Shown here: piece after piece, positions 43,399-52,219 of the stretch
Position numbering within the stretch: the first letter of the stretch is position 1
How the letters are laid out: each line of letters opens with the position of its first letter
Source of the DNA: Clostridium_AD sp050717545
GTDB lineage: Bacteria > Bacillota > Clostridia > Clostridiales > Clostridiaceae
DNA: 64,000 nucleotides
Direction: 5' to 3'
NCBI RefSeq assembly: GCF_050717545.1
Contig: NZ_JBOITN010000044.1
Location: 1-64,000, forward strand
The notes under the pieces: model-generated
What the model was told of the DNA's origin: nothing
Databases searched by the model: none
What the model saw: only the letters and a program-made list of their open reading frames with translations
Translations under genes and position numbers: made by a program

Positions 43399-44172
43399 CT
43401 ATACATATTTTTTCATATGTTTTAATGCATTTTTTTCAACTCTGGATACCTGTGCTTGGGATATACCTATTTCATCAGCCACTTCCATTTGAGTTTTCCC
43501 ATCGAAAAACCTCAAATTCAAGATTAGCTTTTCCCTATCTTTTAATTTTCCCATTCCTTCTTTAATTGATATATTTTCAATCCAACTATCATCTAAATTT
43601 TTAGTATCTCTTATTTGATCCATTACATAAACTTCATCTCCACCATCATGGTAAATCGGTTGAAATAAAGATACAGGTTCTTGCAAAGCATCTAAAGCAA
43701 ATACCACATTCTCACGAGGAAGTTCTAGTTCTTTTGCTATTTCAGTCACAGAAGGCTCTTTATTATTCTCATTCACCATTCTATCTCTAACTTGTAACGC
43801 CCTATATGCAATATCCCGAAGTGACCTACTAACTCTTATAGAGTTATTGTCTCTTAAGTACCTTCTTATTTCTCCAATAATCATAGGAACTGCATATGTT
43901 GAAAACCTAACATTTAAACTTAAGTTAAAATTATCAACGGACTTCATTAAACCAATACAACCTACTTGAAATAAATCATCTACATTTTCTCCTCGACTAT
44001 TAAATCGCTTTATCACGCTTAAAACCAATCTTAAGTTTGCATTAATAAATTCTTCACGACACTGCGGTTCACCATTTTGTATTCTATATAATAACTCTCT
44101 CATTTCTTTTTCTTTTAATTTAGGTAATTTTGAAGTATTTACACCACTTACTTCTACTTTATTAAACATCAT
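43399..44172 (-). CDS. sigG: Sporulation sigma factor SigG (forespore)
   Basis: A 257-residue forespore sigma factor. The N-terminus FNKVEVSGVNTSKLPKLKEKEMRELL is the SigG hallmark, NLRLVLSVIKRFNSRGENVDDLFQVGCIGL is region 2, SLFQPIYHDGGDEVYVMDQI is the SigF/G-specific linker, and the end is SQAQVSRVEKNALKHMKKYV. It drives SASP and germination genes. In most clostridia it follows spoIIGA-sigE; here the upstream neighbour is legC, which is unusual and may mean a second copy or a rearrangement. Confidence 0.93.
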   Translation of the reverse strand: MMFNKVEVSGVNTSKLPKLKEKEMRELLYRIQNGEPQCREEFINANLRLVLSVIKRFNSRGENVDDLFQVGCIGLMKSVDNFNLSLNVRFSTYAVPMIIGEIRRYLRDNNSIRVSRSLRDIAYRALQVRDRMVNENNKEPSVTEIAKELELPRENVVFALDALQEPVSLFQPIYHDGGDEVYVMDQIRDTKNLDDSWIENISIKEGMGKLKDREKLILNLRFFDGKTQMEVADEIGISQAQVSRVEKNALKHMKKYV

Positions 44173-44278
44173 AAGGTCATCATTCCCTTCAGAGTAATAA
44201 CTACCTTAAAATTATCTCCTTATAATTTATTAATTATACTAGAGACAACCTTATAATATTTTTTTATTTTATTATAAG

Positions 44279-45382
44279 TTATTTCTTTGTTTTTTTTATT
44301 ATTTCACAGATTTTTTCAATGTCCTGTTTTCTAAGTCCCACAGAACTTGGCAGATTTATTCCTCGTGCGTAAATATCAGCCGTAACCCTTAAATCACCAT
44401 GCTTACAATTCTTATATGGAGGCATAGAATGTATAGGCATAAAAAATGGTCGCGCCTCTATTTTTTCTTCATTTAATTTTTGCATGAGCACGTCCCTTGT
44501 TATACCATACTCATCTTCAATTAGGATTGAATATAGCCAGAAACAGTTTTCTATATTTTCTCTTTCTATAGGTAACGTAATTCCTTTAATTTCACTTAAT
44601 AGTTCATTATAATATATTGCATTTTCCCTTTTAATTCTTAAATAATCTTTAATATTTTCAAGTTGGGCTACTCCAAATGCAGCTAAAAGATTTGGCATTC
44701 TAAAGTTATAACCCACCTCTGGATGATAGAAAGCTTTGTTTTCAGCAACTACTTTTGCTTGAGTAGATAAAAATTTTGCCCTATCTCCATATTGTAAATT
44801 GTTAGTTACAAGCATTCCGCCTGATCCCGTAGTTATAATTTTATTTCCATTAAAGCTAAAGCAACCTATGTCACCTATAGTGCCTGTCATTTTACCATTA
44901 CAAGTAGATCCTAGTGCCTCTGTGGCATCTTCTATAACATATAAATTATGTTTTAGTGCTATTTCCATTATACTTTTCATATCTACAGGATGGCCATAAA
45001 TATGTACCGGCATTATAGCTTTTGTTTTAGATGTTATTACTTCTTCTATCTTTTGCGCATCCATAACAAAGGTATCTCTACACACATCTACAAATACAGG
45101 AATTGCCCCTACATATTTTATAGTATTAATTGGAGATATAAATGTTAACGACGGAACTATAACTTCATCCCCTTCACCTACCCCCAAGGTTAATAATGCT
45201 AACTGAAGCGCTGCTGTACCATTCATTGTAACTACAGCACTATTGCTACCTACATATTCACTAAATTTTTCTTCAAATAAATTAACATAACTTCCTACTG
45301 ATGATACCCAATTAGTATCTATACAATCTTTAATATATTTCAATTCATTGCCTCTAATTTCTGGTACACATAAAGGTATCAT
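44279..45382 (-). CDS. legC: LegC-type aminotransferase
   Basis: A 367-residue PLP-dependent aminotransferase (DegT/DnrJ/EryC1 fold) that should aminate C4 of the 4-keto-6-deoxy GlcNAc nucleotide in legionaminic acid synthesis. Motifs: VPEIRGNELKYIKDCIDTNWVSS, NGTAALQLALLTLGVGEGDEVIVPSLTF and SFNGNKIITTGSGGML with the Schiff-base Lys. Order and similarity follow the Campylobacter LegC group rather than PseC. It is the last of six leg genes, 36 bp after legB. Confidence 0.85.
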   Translation of the reverse strand: MIPLCVPEIRGNELKYIKDCIDTNWVSSVGSYVNLFEEKFSEYVGSNSAVVTMNGTAALQLALLTLGVGEGDEVIVPSLTFISPINTIKYVGAIPVFVDVCRDTFVMDAQKIEEVITSKTKAIMPVHIYGHPVDMKSIMEIALKHNLYVIEDATEALGSTCNGKMTGTIGDIGCFSFNGNKIITTGSGGMLVTNNLQYGDRAKFLSTQAKVVAENKAFYHPEVGYNFRMPNLLAAFGVAQLENIKDYLRIKRENAIYYNELLSEIKGITLPIERENIENCFWLYSILIEDEYGITRDVLMQKLNEEKIEARPFFMPIHSMPPYKNCKHGDLRVTADIYARGINLPSSVGLRKQDIEKICEIIKKTKK

Positions 45383-45418
45383 AATAAAATCCTCCGCTTA
45401 TAAAATATTGTTTTTTTA

Positions 45419-46411
45419 TTAAACATTGTATATGTCTGTTTTAAAATACAACATATTATTTTTTATCCATTCGATGGTTGCTTCAAGACCTTTATCTATA
45501 TTATAATTAGGCTGCCAACCAGTTAATTGTTTTATTTTAGTATTATCAGCCCATAATCTATTAACTTCACTATTTTTCGGCCTTATTCTTTCATCATCAC
45601 AAAGAATTTTTACATCCTTACCTATGATTCTTATAATTTTTCTAACTGTATCCTCTATTGTTATTTCATAGTTTGAACCAACATTTATAACTTCACCAAT
45701 GGTTTTTGTGCTTTCTGCTACTTTTATAAACGCCTGCGCCGTGTCCTTAACAAAGCTAAAGTCTCTAGTTGGAGTTAAACTTCCAAGCTTAATTTCTGTT
45801 TTACCTGCTAATATCTGAGATATTATAGTGGGAATTATAGCTCTTGCCGATTGCCTTGGTCCATAAGTATTAAACGGTCTTATAATAGCGATAGGCATAT
45901 CAAAGCTTTTATAGTAACTTTCTGCCATCTTATCTGCTCCTATTTTTGATGCCGAGTATGGAGATTGACCTTGCATTGGATGTTTTTCATCAATTGGTAC
46001 ATAAAGTGCACTGCCATAAGTTTCAGACGTCGATGTATGTACGATCTTTTCTACACCGTATTCTCTACAAGCTTCAAGAACATTAGTAGTACCTTCCACA
46101 TTTGTTTTTACATATGCCATAGGTGATAAATAAGAATATGGAATTGCAATGAGTGCCGCAAGATGAAACACCACTTCTTGCCCTTTTATGATTCTTTTCA
46201 TTCCATCGTATTCCCTTATGTCTCCAGTAACGACTTTAATATTTTCTTTAATATTCTTATCAAAAGTATCAATCCATCCCCAGTTATTAAATGAATTATA
46301 TTGAACTAGAGCTGTAACATCTGCTCCAAGTTTCATTAATTTTTCTGTTAAATGACTTCCTATGAAGCCTTCCGCACCCGTAATTAAAACTTTTTTCCCT
46401 TGCAAATTCAC
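45419..46411 (-). CDS. legB: LegB-type nucleotide-sugar 4,6-dehydratase
   Basis: A 330-residue SDR-family dehydratase that forms the 4-keto-6-deoxy sugar nucleotide from a GlcNAc nucleotide. Cofactor motif ITGAEGFIGSHL, catalytic STSETYGSAL and the YSASKIGADK pair are present, followed by RPFNTYGPRQSARAIIP. It is 4 bp downstream of legH and cotranscribed. Confidence 0.88.
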   Translation of the reverse strand: MNLQGKKVLITGAEGFIGSHLTEKLMKLGADVTALVQYNSFNNWGWIDTFDKNIKENIKVVTGDIREYDGMKRIIKGQEVVFHLAALIAIPYSYLSPMAYVKTNVEGTTNVLEACREYGVEKIVHTSTSETYGSALYVPIDEKHPMQGQSPYSASKIGADKMAESYYKSFDMPIAIIRPFNTYGPRQSARAIIPTIISQILAGKTEIKLGSLTPTRDFSFVKDTAQAFIKVAESTKTIGEVINVGSNYEITIEDTVRKIIRIIGKDVKILCDDERIRPKNSEVNRLWADNTKIKQLTGWQPNYNIDKGLEATIEWIKNNMLYFKTDIYNV

Positions 46412-46415
46412 AATA

Positions 46416-47057
46416 TCACCTACACTTTATAATTTTTGATGGAACTCCCACAGCGACTACATTATCTACTATATTTTTTATAACCACAGCTCCTGCCCCT
46501 ATAATCACATTATTTCCTATATGCAAAGATTGAATTATAGAACTTCCCATACCTACATGTGTGTCATGCCCTACACTCACCCCTCCAGCTATACAAACCC
46601 TTGGTGAAATATGGGTATTCCTTTGTAACTTACAATCATGTTCGATTACCGCACCAGTGTTTACTATGCAATTTTCTTCTATACAAGTGCCTGGATTAAT
46701 TATGGCTCCAGGCATTACACAAGTTCCAAAGGCAATACACGCATAAGATGAAACTATTGCATCCTTATGTATAAGCACTGGTATATTAAAACCTATAGAC
46801 TTTAATTCATTAAATATTTTATCTCTAAGCCTCATATCGCCAAGTGCACCAACACATACAAAGGCATTTTTCACACCCTCATAATATAATTTTTTTAGGA
46901 TACTATCATCACCTATTATAGGAATATCTAATACAAATTTTTCTTTAACATAAGACTTATCTGTTATGCCGATAATGTCATATTTGCCAACACTTTTTAT
47001 AATATCTATAATAACCTTGCAATGTCCACCGCCGCCTACAAGTACGATTTTCTCCAT
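46416..47057 (-). CDS. legH: NeuD/LegH-type acetyltransferase
   Basis: A 213-residue protein of the sialic/legionaminic O- or N-acetyltransferase family (NeuD/PglB type). Residues 1-85 are a nucleotide-sugar binding Rossmann-like region opening with VLVGGGGHCKVIID-like sequence. Residues ~90-205 are a left-handed beta-helix with hexapeptide repeats (GAIINPGTCIEENCIVNTGAVIEHDC) and the catalytic His in IEHDCKLQRNTHISP. In this operon it should N-acetylate the 4-amino group before epimerisation. It is 27 bp after legG. Confidence 0.85.
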   Translation of the reverse strand: MEKIVLVGGGGHCKVIIDIIKSVGKYDIIGITDKSYVKEKFVLDIPIIGDDSILKKLYYEGVKNAFVCVGALGDMRLRDKIFNELKSIGFNIPVLIHKDAIVSSYACIAFGTCVMPGAIINPGTCIEENCIVNTGAVIEHDCKLQRNTHISPRVCIAGGVSVGHDTHVGMGSSIIQSLHIGNNVIIGAGAVVIKNIVDNVVAVGVPSKIIKCR

Positions 47058-47084
47058 AATAACACCTCGCCTTTACCTTCTAAA

Positions 47085-48233
47085 TTAATAAGTGATTCTC
47101 TTTTGTATAAGCTCTCTATCTAGCTTTACCTCACTTATAATTTGCGATATTTTGCAACTTGCGTTCCCATCACCATAAGGATTTGTACAATTTTTTAATT
47201 GTTTTCTAAACCTTTCATCGTATAATGCCTGTTTAATACCTCTTATAACAGATTCTTTTCCATAAGGTACGTCTATTACATTGCAGGCTCTTAGTCTCCC
47301 ATCCTGCCTTGAACCTATGTTTACTACAGGCAACTTAAAGCTAGGTGCCTCAATTATGCCTGAAGACGAATTTCCTATCATTACATCTGCTATAGCTAAA
47401 ACGCTTAGATACTCTACTTGACTTAAGTTTTTAAATATCTTTAGAATTGGATATTTAGCCCTATATTCTTCAATAACGCTTATAATTTTCCTTCCTCCAT
47501 TGTCACTGTTAGGATATGAAACTATAGTTTGATATCCTAACTCTACAACTGCATCAAGTGTCTCCCTAATTTGCCATTCCACCATGTCTCTCTCTGTAGC
47601 TACTGGATGTTGCGTTAGTAAAAATATCTTATCGTCCTCTAAATTAAACCTATTAAGAATTTCTTCTCTTGATATATATTGTGTTTTTTTTATATTATCA
47701 AGACCTGGCGATCCTACTACAAAAATATTTTTTTCCTTCTCCCCTAATTTAAGGATTCTTTGCTTACTATCCTCATTAGCAGGAAAGTGTATATGAGAAA
47801 GTTTAGTTATAGCGTGTCTTACAGATTCATCTACTGTTCCACTCACTTCTCCTCCATGGATATGGGCAACTGGTATATTCATATAAATAGCTGTAGTTGC
47901 TGCCGCTAGCATCTCTGCCCTGTCCCCTAGTATTAATAAAAGATCTGGTTTTATTCTATCAAAGCATTCAGACATACTTATAATTGAAAGCCCTATAGAT
48001 TTAGCCATAGATACGCCTGTATCAGAAGATAATATAGTTTCAAACTTATCTGCTATTTCAAACCCATCTTTTTCTATTTCGTTTATAGTCATACCGTACT
48101 GAGGACATAAATGCATTCCACAGACAATAAGCTTAAGGACTAAAGCATCATGCTTTTCAATTTCTTTAAGAACATGATAAAATATTCCATAATCTGCTCT
48201 TGTCCCTGTTAATACTGCTATTTTTCTTTTCAT
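47085..48233 (-). CDS. legG: Hydrolysing sugar-nucleotide 2-epimerase (NeuC/LegG)
   Basis: A 382-residue GT-B fold epimerase. It releases the nucleotide and inverts C2 to give 2,4-diacetamido-2,4,6-trideoxy-mannose. Motifs: AVLTGTRADYGIFYHVL, ILGDRAEMLAAATTAIYMNIPVAHIHGGEVSGTVDESVRHAITKLSH and GNSSSGIIEAPSF near the C-terminus. Length is normal. It lies between legI (51 bp upstream) and legH. Confidence 0.9.
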   Translation of the reverse strand: MKRKIAVLTGTRADYGIFYHVLKEIEKHDALVLKLIVCGMHLCPQYGMTINEIEKDGFEIADKFETILSSDTGVSMAKSIGLSIISMSECFDRIKPDLLLILGDRAEMLAAATTAIYMNIPVAHIHGGEVSGTVDESVRHAITKLSHIHFPANEDSKQRILKLGEKEKNIFVVGSPGLDNIKKTQYISREEILNRFNLEDDKIFLLTQHPVATERDMVEWQIRETLDAVVELGYQTIVSYPNSDNGGRKIISVIEEYRAKYPILKIFKNLSQVEYLSVLAIADVMIGNSSSGIIEAPSFKLPVVNIGSRQDGRLRACNVIDVPYGKESVIRGIKQALYDERFRKQLKNCTNPYGDGNASCKISQIISEVKLDRELIQKRITY

Positions 48234-48284
48234 ATTTAATAATCTCCTATTCTGTAATATCGTGAACTTGTTTAGATTATTTTT

Positions 48285-49328
48285 TTACTCCACCATATTG
48301 AAGGATATTTGTTCATCCATCTTTATGTCCCTTTTAGTTTTTTTACCAATAATATAATTGTAAAATTTAGGTGAGAGTCCTGTTCCTGGTCTTTTATAAT
48401 CTAAGTCTATTATTTTTATACATTCTCCTTGTTTTATATATCTAGATGCTACTATACTTTTTCTTGCTGCCTTCATAGTATCTACTTCACTAGCGGTATG
48501 CCTTTTAATTCCATTTCCAAGGGCCATTTCTACATTCCTTATAGCTATAACCATGTTTTTTAGTTCAATAGGATTAAGCGATGCTTTATGGTCTGGTCCA
48601 TTCATACACTTATCAAGTGTAAAATGTTTTTCAATTATATTTGCTCCTAGCACAGTTGCAGCTATAGATATAGTTATTTCTTTAGTATGATCAGAGTATC
48701 CCGCTACAATTTTAAAAGCGTTTTTTATGGTATTAATAGCATTTAAATTAACGTTTTCCAATTTAGCTGGATAATTTGATGTACAGTGAAGTACTGCTAC
48801 ATCTTTATTGTCTAAGTAATTAATTACATTTATTGCTTCTTCAATTTCCGAAAGGCTTGCCATTCCAGAAGATAAAATTATTGGTTTATCATATTTTGCT
48901 ATATGCTTTAAAAAAGGAATATTAGTTAAATCCCCAGAGCTAATTTTAAAAGCCTCCATGCCTATTGACCATAAGAAGTCCACACTTTCAAAATCAAAAG
49001 GTGTAGATAAAAACATGATTTTCTTATATTTACAATACTCTTGTATTTCTATAAAATTTTCATAAGAAAGCTCTAGTTCCTTTAACATATTAAACTGCGA
49101 ATCAACCTTACCTGTGTTACACTTTTGATATTCAGCCATATCTGCATACTGCGTAACTAGTTTTTCAGTTTTGAAAGTTTGAAATTTTATAGCATCAACT
49201 CCTGCAAATGCAGCTTTATCTACCATTTTTTTTGCTATGCTTATGTCACCATTATGATTAACCCCAGCCTCTGCTATAATAAAAACCGGATTTCCGTCAC
49301 CTATAACCTTATTTCCTATATTAAGCAT
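48285..49328 (-). CDS. legI: Legionaminic/N-acetylneuraminic acid synthase (NeuB/LegI)
   Basis: A 347-residue synthase that condenses the trideoxy-mannose derivative with phosphoenolpyruvate. The TIM barrel starts PVFIIAEAGVNHNGDISIAKKMVD, ISSGDLTNIPFLKHIAKYDKPIILSSGMAS follows, and GPDHKASL closes the barrel. The last ~60 residues are an antifreeze-like SAF domain (RPGTGLSPKFYNYIIGKK). Its first codons overlap the end of legF by 8 bp, showing coupling. Confidence 0.92.
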   Translation of the reverse strand: MLNIGNKVIGDGNPVFIIAEAGVNHNGDISIAKKMVDKAAFAGVDAIKFQTFKTEKLVTQYADMAEYQKCNTGKVDSQFNMLKELELSYENFIEIQEYCKYKKIMFLSTPFDFESVDFLWSIGMEAFKISSGDLTNIPFLKHIAKYDKPIILSSGMASLSEIEEAINVINYLDNKDVAVLHCTSNYPAKLENVNLNAINTIKNAFKIVAGYSDHTKEITISIAATVLGANIIEKHFTLDKCMNGPDHKASLNPIELKNMVIAIRNVEMALGNGIKRHTASEVDTMKAARKSIVASRYIKQGECIKIIDLDYKRPGTGLSPKFYNYIIGKKTKRDIKMDEQISFNMVE

Positions 49329-50025
49329 TCATATTCTCCTTCATTATCACTTCAACAAGTCTGACATCCAGCAACGTATCAATATCTACCGAGCTTTTCT
49401 TGTCCATTATATAAGGCATAGTATCTGCATCAACAAACTTTTTTTGATGTATTAACATATCATATGAATTTATATATATTGCACCATTAAATATATAAAA
49501 GTCAGGTAAGTCTTGGCGTCTAAAACTTGTTGCCTCAAACCTTATAACCTCTTTTAATTTCTCATTTTGTATACTTCTCATAAATATAGGGTTTTGCTGA
49601 GTTTTACACACGCTCACCAAAGAAGCTCCATTGCTTTTTATAAGTTTTTCTATAGCTTCATCTACATTCTTAAAAGTTCTTAATGGAGATGTGGGCTGTA
49701 ATAATATTATATAATCAAAAGTTATATTCTTATTTTTATAATACTCAATTGCATGTATCACAACGTCTATAGATTTCGCTTTATCATTTGATAAAGCATT
49801 TGGTCTTAAAAAAGGTACCTTAGCGCCATATTGCTGTGCTATGCCCTTTATAATTTCACTATCAGTTGATACAATTATTTCATCTATATATTTAGATTTC
49901 TTTCCCGCGTCTATTGTATAAGCTATAAGTGGTTTACCACATATATCTATAATATTCTTATTTGGTATACCCTTTGAACCAGCTCTCGCTGGAATAATAG
50001 CAAGAAACTTTTTATTCTTATACAT
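49321..50025 (-). CDS. legF: CMP-legionaminic/neuraminic acid synthetase (NeuA/LegF)
   Basis: A 234-residue cytidylyltransferase that activates the nonulosonic acid with CTP. The start is ATG 50025 (GGGGG 8 bases upstream); a longer frame to 50061 is not supported. Motifs: FLAIIPARAGSKGIPNKNI with the CTP-binding loop, DYIILLQPTSPLRTFKNVDEAI and DIDTLLDVRLVE near the end. It is the first gene of the minus-strand leg operon and is divergent from the DUF2920 gene. Confidence 0.92.
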   Translation of the reverse strand: MYKNKKFLAIIPARAGSKGIPNKNIIDICGKPLIAYTIDAGKKSKYIDEIIVSTDSEIIKGIAQQYGAKVPFLRPNALSNDKAKSIDVVIHAIEYYKNKNITFDYIILLQPTSPLRTFKNVDEAIEKLIKSNGASLVSVCKTQQNPIFMRSIQNEKLKEVIRFEATSFRRQDLPDFYIFNGAIYINSYDMLIHQKKFVDADTMPYIMDKKSSVDIDTLLDVRLVEVIMKENMNA

Positions 50026-50131
50026 AATTATCCCCCTGGTATAAGTATTATTTAAAATCATTCTAAAACTAATTTCTCCTTATCAAGTATATTAATAGTT
50101 ACATCAAATAATGTTTGTTTTGCTTAAAAAG

Positions 50132-50159
50132 AACCATAAATTAAAATAATCATATATTA
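50132..50159 (+). promoter_or_regulatory. Candidate SigK-type promoter of the DUF2920/Maf operon
   Basis: AACC at 50132-50135, 15 bp, then CATATATTA at 50151-50159, fitting the mother-cell consensus (mACm, about 16, CATAnnnTA) within one base of spacing. It ends 29 bp before the ATG. The region is AT-rich, so chance matches are possible. sigK itself is 7 kb away in the same cluster. Confidence 0.45.
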
Positions 50160-50188
50160 ATATAAATACTTTTTTTAGGAGAATTATT

Positions 50189-51322
50189 ATGGCGAAAAAT
50201 TATGGAGTTATATGTTATGGTCACAATAGTATTTATGTTGATGACTATTTTCAAAATAATTATAAGAAAAGAAAATTTCATGTTAAATACAGCATTCCTG
50301 GCGGAGGAGTTAATGACGAAACAGGAATTTTACTTTTAATAGCAGGGTACGGTGCACAATGTAATTCAAATGTATACAAAAAAATGCGAAGTGAATTCGC
50401 TGATAAATACAATCTCGTAACCATTCAATGTGATTATTTTGGATATGAATATATGCAAGCAGGTTTAGAAGATATTACGGTAGAAAACATAGATTTAATA
50501 AGATTAAACATTAGCACAACAAATGAGAACGCTAAAAGAATTTATTCAAATAATAAATTGAATGTAAATGAATTTCTAAATACTGATTTGAAATATAAAA
50601 ATGAAATTATAGTCAATAGCAATTTGCATGAATCCATAGAGAATTTTAATGATATGGGGGTAATGCAAGCTTTAGATAACATTGTTGCAACTATTAAGGT
50701 CATAAAATACTTACAAAGGAAGAAACTTAATTTTAATACTAATAAGATAATTATTATGGGAAACTCTCATGGTAGCTACTTAGGCTATTTATGCAACATG
50801 ATGTCTAGAGGATTATACACACATCTATTAGATAATTCTGCTTGGATATACCCGGTGTATTGTAATAATATTAGATATTTAATAAGAACTAAAGGAAATT
50901 CCGTATTAGTAGTTAAATATGACTATAAAATAAGAACTGCAAGATCGCCTCTAAAAGGATTGAGAATTAAAAATCTATATGAGAAAGTTGAAAACAAATG
51001 TAAAATAGTAGTTTATCACGGAGAAAATGATAGCTTGATAACTGCAAAGGATAAATACGCAGCTGTAAAGGATATTCCAAACCTTATATTTAACTTAATT
51101 AAAAAAAAGGATATTGATAATGTGATTTTTAAATCTACTATTCATGGCTTAGATGCAGATTTTCCAAAATTGTTTGAAAAGTTCTATAAAAGTCACTGTA
51201 ATAGTATTTTCTTAAATAGTAAATTAAATATAGATAGTAATATTAGAATACCAGGTGGATTTTTATTAGATTATAGTTCCGGATTACCACAGTTAATAAA
51301 AGATAATATATATAATTTATGA
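50189..51322 (+). CDS. DUF2920 family alpha/beta-hydrolase-like protein
   Basis: A 377-residue cytosolic protein. Residues ~38-60 give GGGVNDETGILLLIAGYGAQ (oxyanion region), and KIIIMGNSHGSYLGYLCNMM carries the nucleophile-elbow pattern G-N-S-H-G. IVVYHGENDSLITAKDK and STIHGLDADF provide candidate acid and His residues. DUF2920 proteins are found in flagellar-glycosylation islands of Campylobacter and clostridia; the activity is unproven but is presumed to be deacylation or acyl transfer on the nonulosonic acid or its carrier. It is first in the plus-strand operon. AGGAG precedes the ATG. Confidence 0.8.
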   Translation: MAKNYGVICYGHNSIYVDDYFQNNYKKRKFHVKYSIPGGGVNDETGILLLIAGYGAQCNSNVYKKMRSEFADKYNLVTIQCDYFGYEYMQAGLEDITVENIDLIRLNISTTNENAKRIYSNNKLNVNEFLNTDLKYKNEIIVNSNLHESIENFNDMGVMQALDNIVATIKVIKYLQRKKLNFNTNKIIIMGNSHGSYLGYLCNMMSRGLYTHLLDNSAWIYPVYCNNIRYLIRTKGNSVLVVKYDYKIRTARSPLKGLRIKNLYEKVENKCKIVVYHGENDSLITAKDKYAAVKDIPNLIFNLIKKKDIDNVIFKSTIHGLDADFPKLFEKFYKSHCNSIFLNSKLNIDSNIRIPGGFLLDYSSGLPQLIKDNIYNL

Positions 51323-51334
51323 GGAGGTTAAAAC

Positions 51335-51634
51335 ATGTGCGCAGTAGTGAGAAAATTTTTAACTGGATATGAGTTAGCTAAAAATGAAACTATTGATCTT
51401 GATTTTTGTTTTTCTAAAGAGAAATACTTTCTATTAACAGGAATTGTTTTTAACCCTATAGGAGAACCACTACCATCTGCAGCGTTAGAGGTTACGCTAA
51501 TAAATATGAAATATAATCCTCCTAAAGAAAATAATATAGGAGTAACTTTTTCGCAACCAGATGGAAGCTATGGTATATCTCTTCCATTAAAATCAAGATG
51601 TTTTTACAGAATTACTGTTTATTCTCCAGGATAA
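51335..51634 (+). CDS. Small Cys-containing beta-sandwich protein (carboxypeptidase-regulatory-like)
   Basis: A 99-residue protein with GAGGAGG 12 bp after the DUF2920 stop, so cotranscribed. It begins MCAVVRKFLTG, with Cys at position 2. From residue ~33 it follows the carboxypeptidase-regulatory / SpaA-like strand pattern: LLTGIVFNPIGEPLPSAALEV, GVTFSQPDGSYGISLPL, YRITVYSPG. No signal peptide, so surface location would need mother-cell lysis or a nonclassical route. Related in layout to the genes at 54168 and 54561. Confidence 0.7.
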   Translation: MCAVVRKFLTGYELAKNETIDLDFCFSKEKYFLLTGIVFNPIGEPLPSAALEVTLINMKYNPPKENNIGVTFSQPDGSYGISLPLKSRCFYRITVYSPG

Positions 51635-51870
51635 ATAGAGATTGTAGACTAAATACTTAATAGTTTACTATAAAATATAATAATAATTTTTAGCATGACC
51701 AGTAACAAAAAACTATCAGATTTATATACTATATTGTATATGTTTCAATTCTAGAATCAACTTTAGAATTGTTAAAAAAGATTCATTTAAAAAGTAAAGT
51801 AATTGTAGAAATATTATTGAGACGTATATATTATAAAGATAAAAAATAAATTGATAAGGGGAATAAATGT

Positions 51871-52158
51871 ATGGCAAATTATAGACCCAGAACAAAAGCA
51901 ATACTTGCAACAGTAGTTGACTCAGGAACAATGGTTGTGCAAAATATATCTACGTCAGCTTGGGTAATGGCACTATTAAAAGGAACAGCTTTATCACCAA
52001 CTGGTACAGCAATGGCTAGTGGAGCAGTTGCTGTTTGGGAAAGTACAAATCCAACAAGTACTTCAGCTAATCATACAACATTTACAGATGGCCAAGGAAG
52101 ATATGGAGTTACTGTTAAAGCTAATGTTGCATTAAAAATTAAATTTTACGGCAAGTAA
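51871..52158 (+). CDS. Small Ser/Thr-rich beta-sandwich protein
   Basis: A 95-residue protein rich in Ser, Thr and Ala (STSAWVMALLKGTALSPTGTAM, NPTSTSANHTTFTDGQGRYGV). The C-terminal part again has the T-D-GxGRYGV element. It lacks Cys. AAGGGG precedes the ATG after a 236-bp gap (51635-51870) that holds an inverted repeat (CAATTCTA 51746-51753 / TAGAATTG 51764-51771), so it may have its own promoter. A hairpin just after it suggests it is made in excess over the downstream Maf enzyme. Its Ser/Thr content makes it a possible glycosylation acceptor. Confidence 0.7.
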   Translation: MANYRPRTKAILATVVDSGTMVVQNISTSAWVMALLKGTALSPTGTAMASGAVAVWESTNPTSTSANHTTFTDGQGRYGVTVKANVALKIKFYGK

Positions 52159-52174
52159 TAAAAAACTAATAAAT

Positions 52175-52195
52175 GGATGGGATTTTATCCCATCC
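52175..52195 (+). terminator. Short perfect hairpin, partial terminator
   Basis: A 9-bp stem GGATGGGAT / ATCCCATCC with a TTT loop, 16 bp after the small-protein stop and 25 bp before the Maf start. The T-run is weak, so attenuation or 3'-end protection of the upstream message is more likely than full termination. Confidence 0.6.
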
Positions 52196-52219
52196 TCGTT
52201 ATATAAAAAGGGGAAATTT

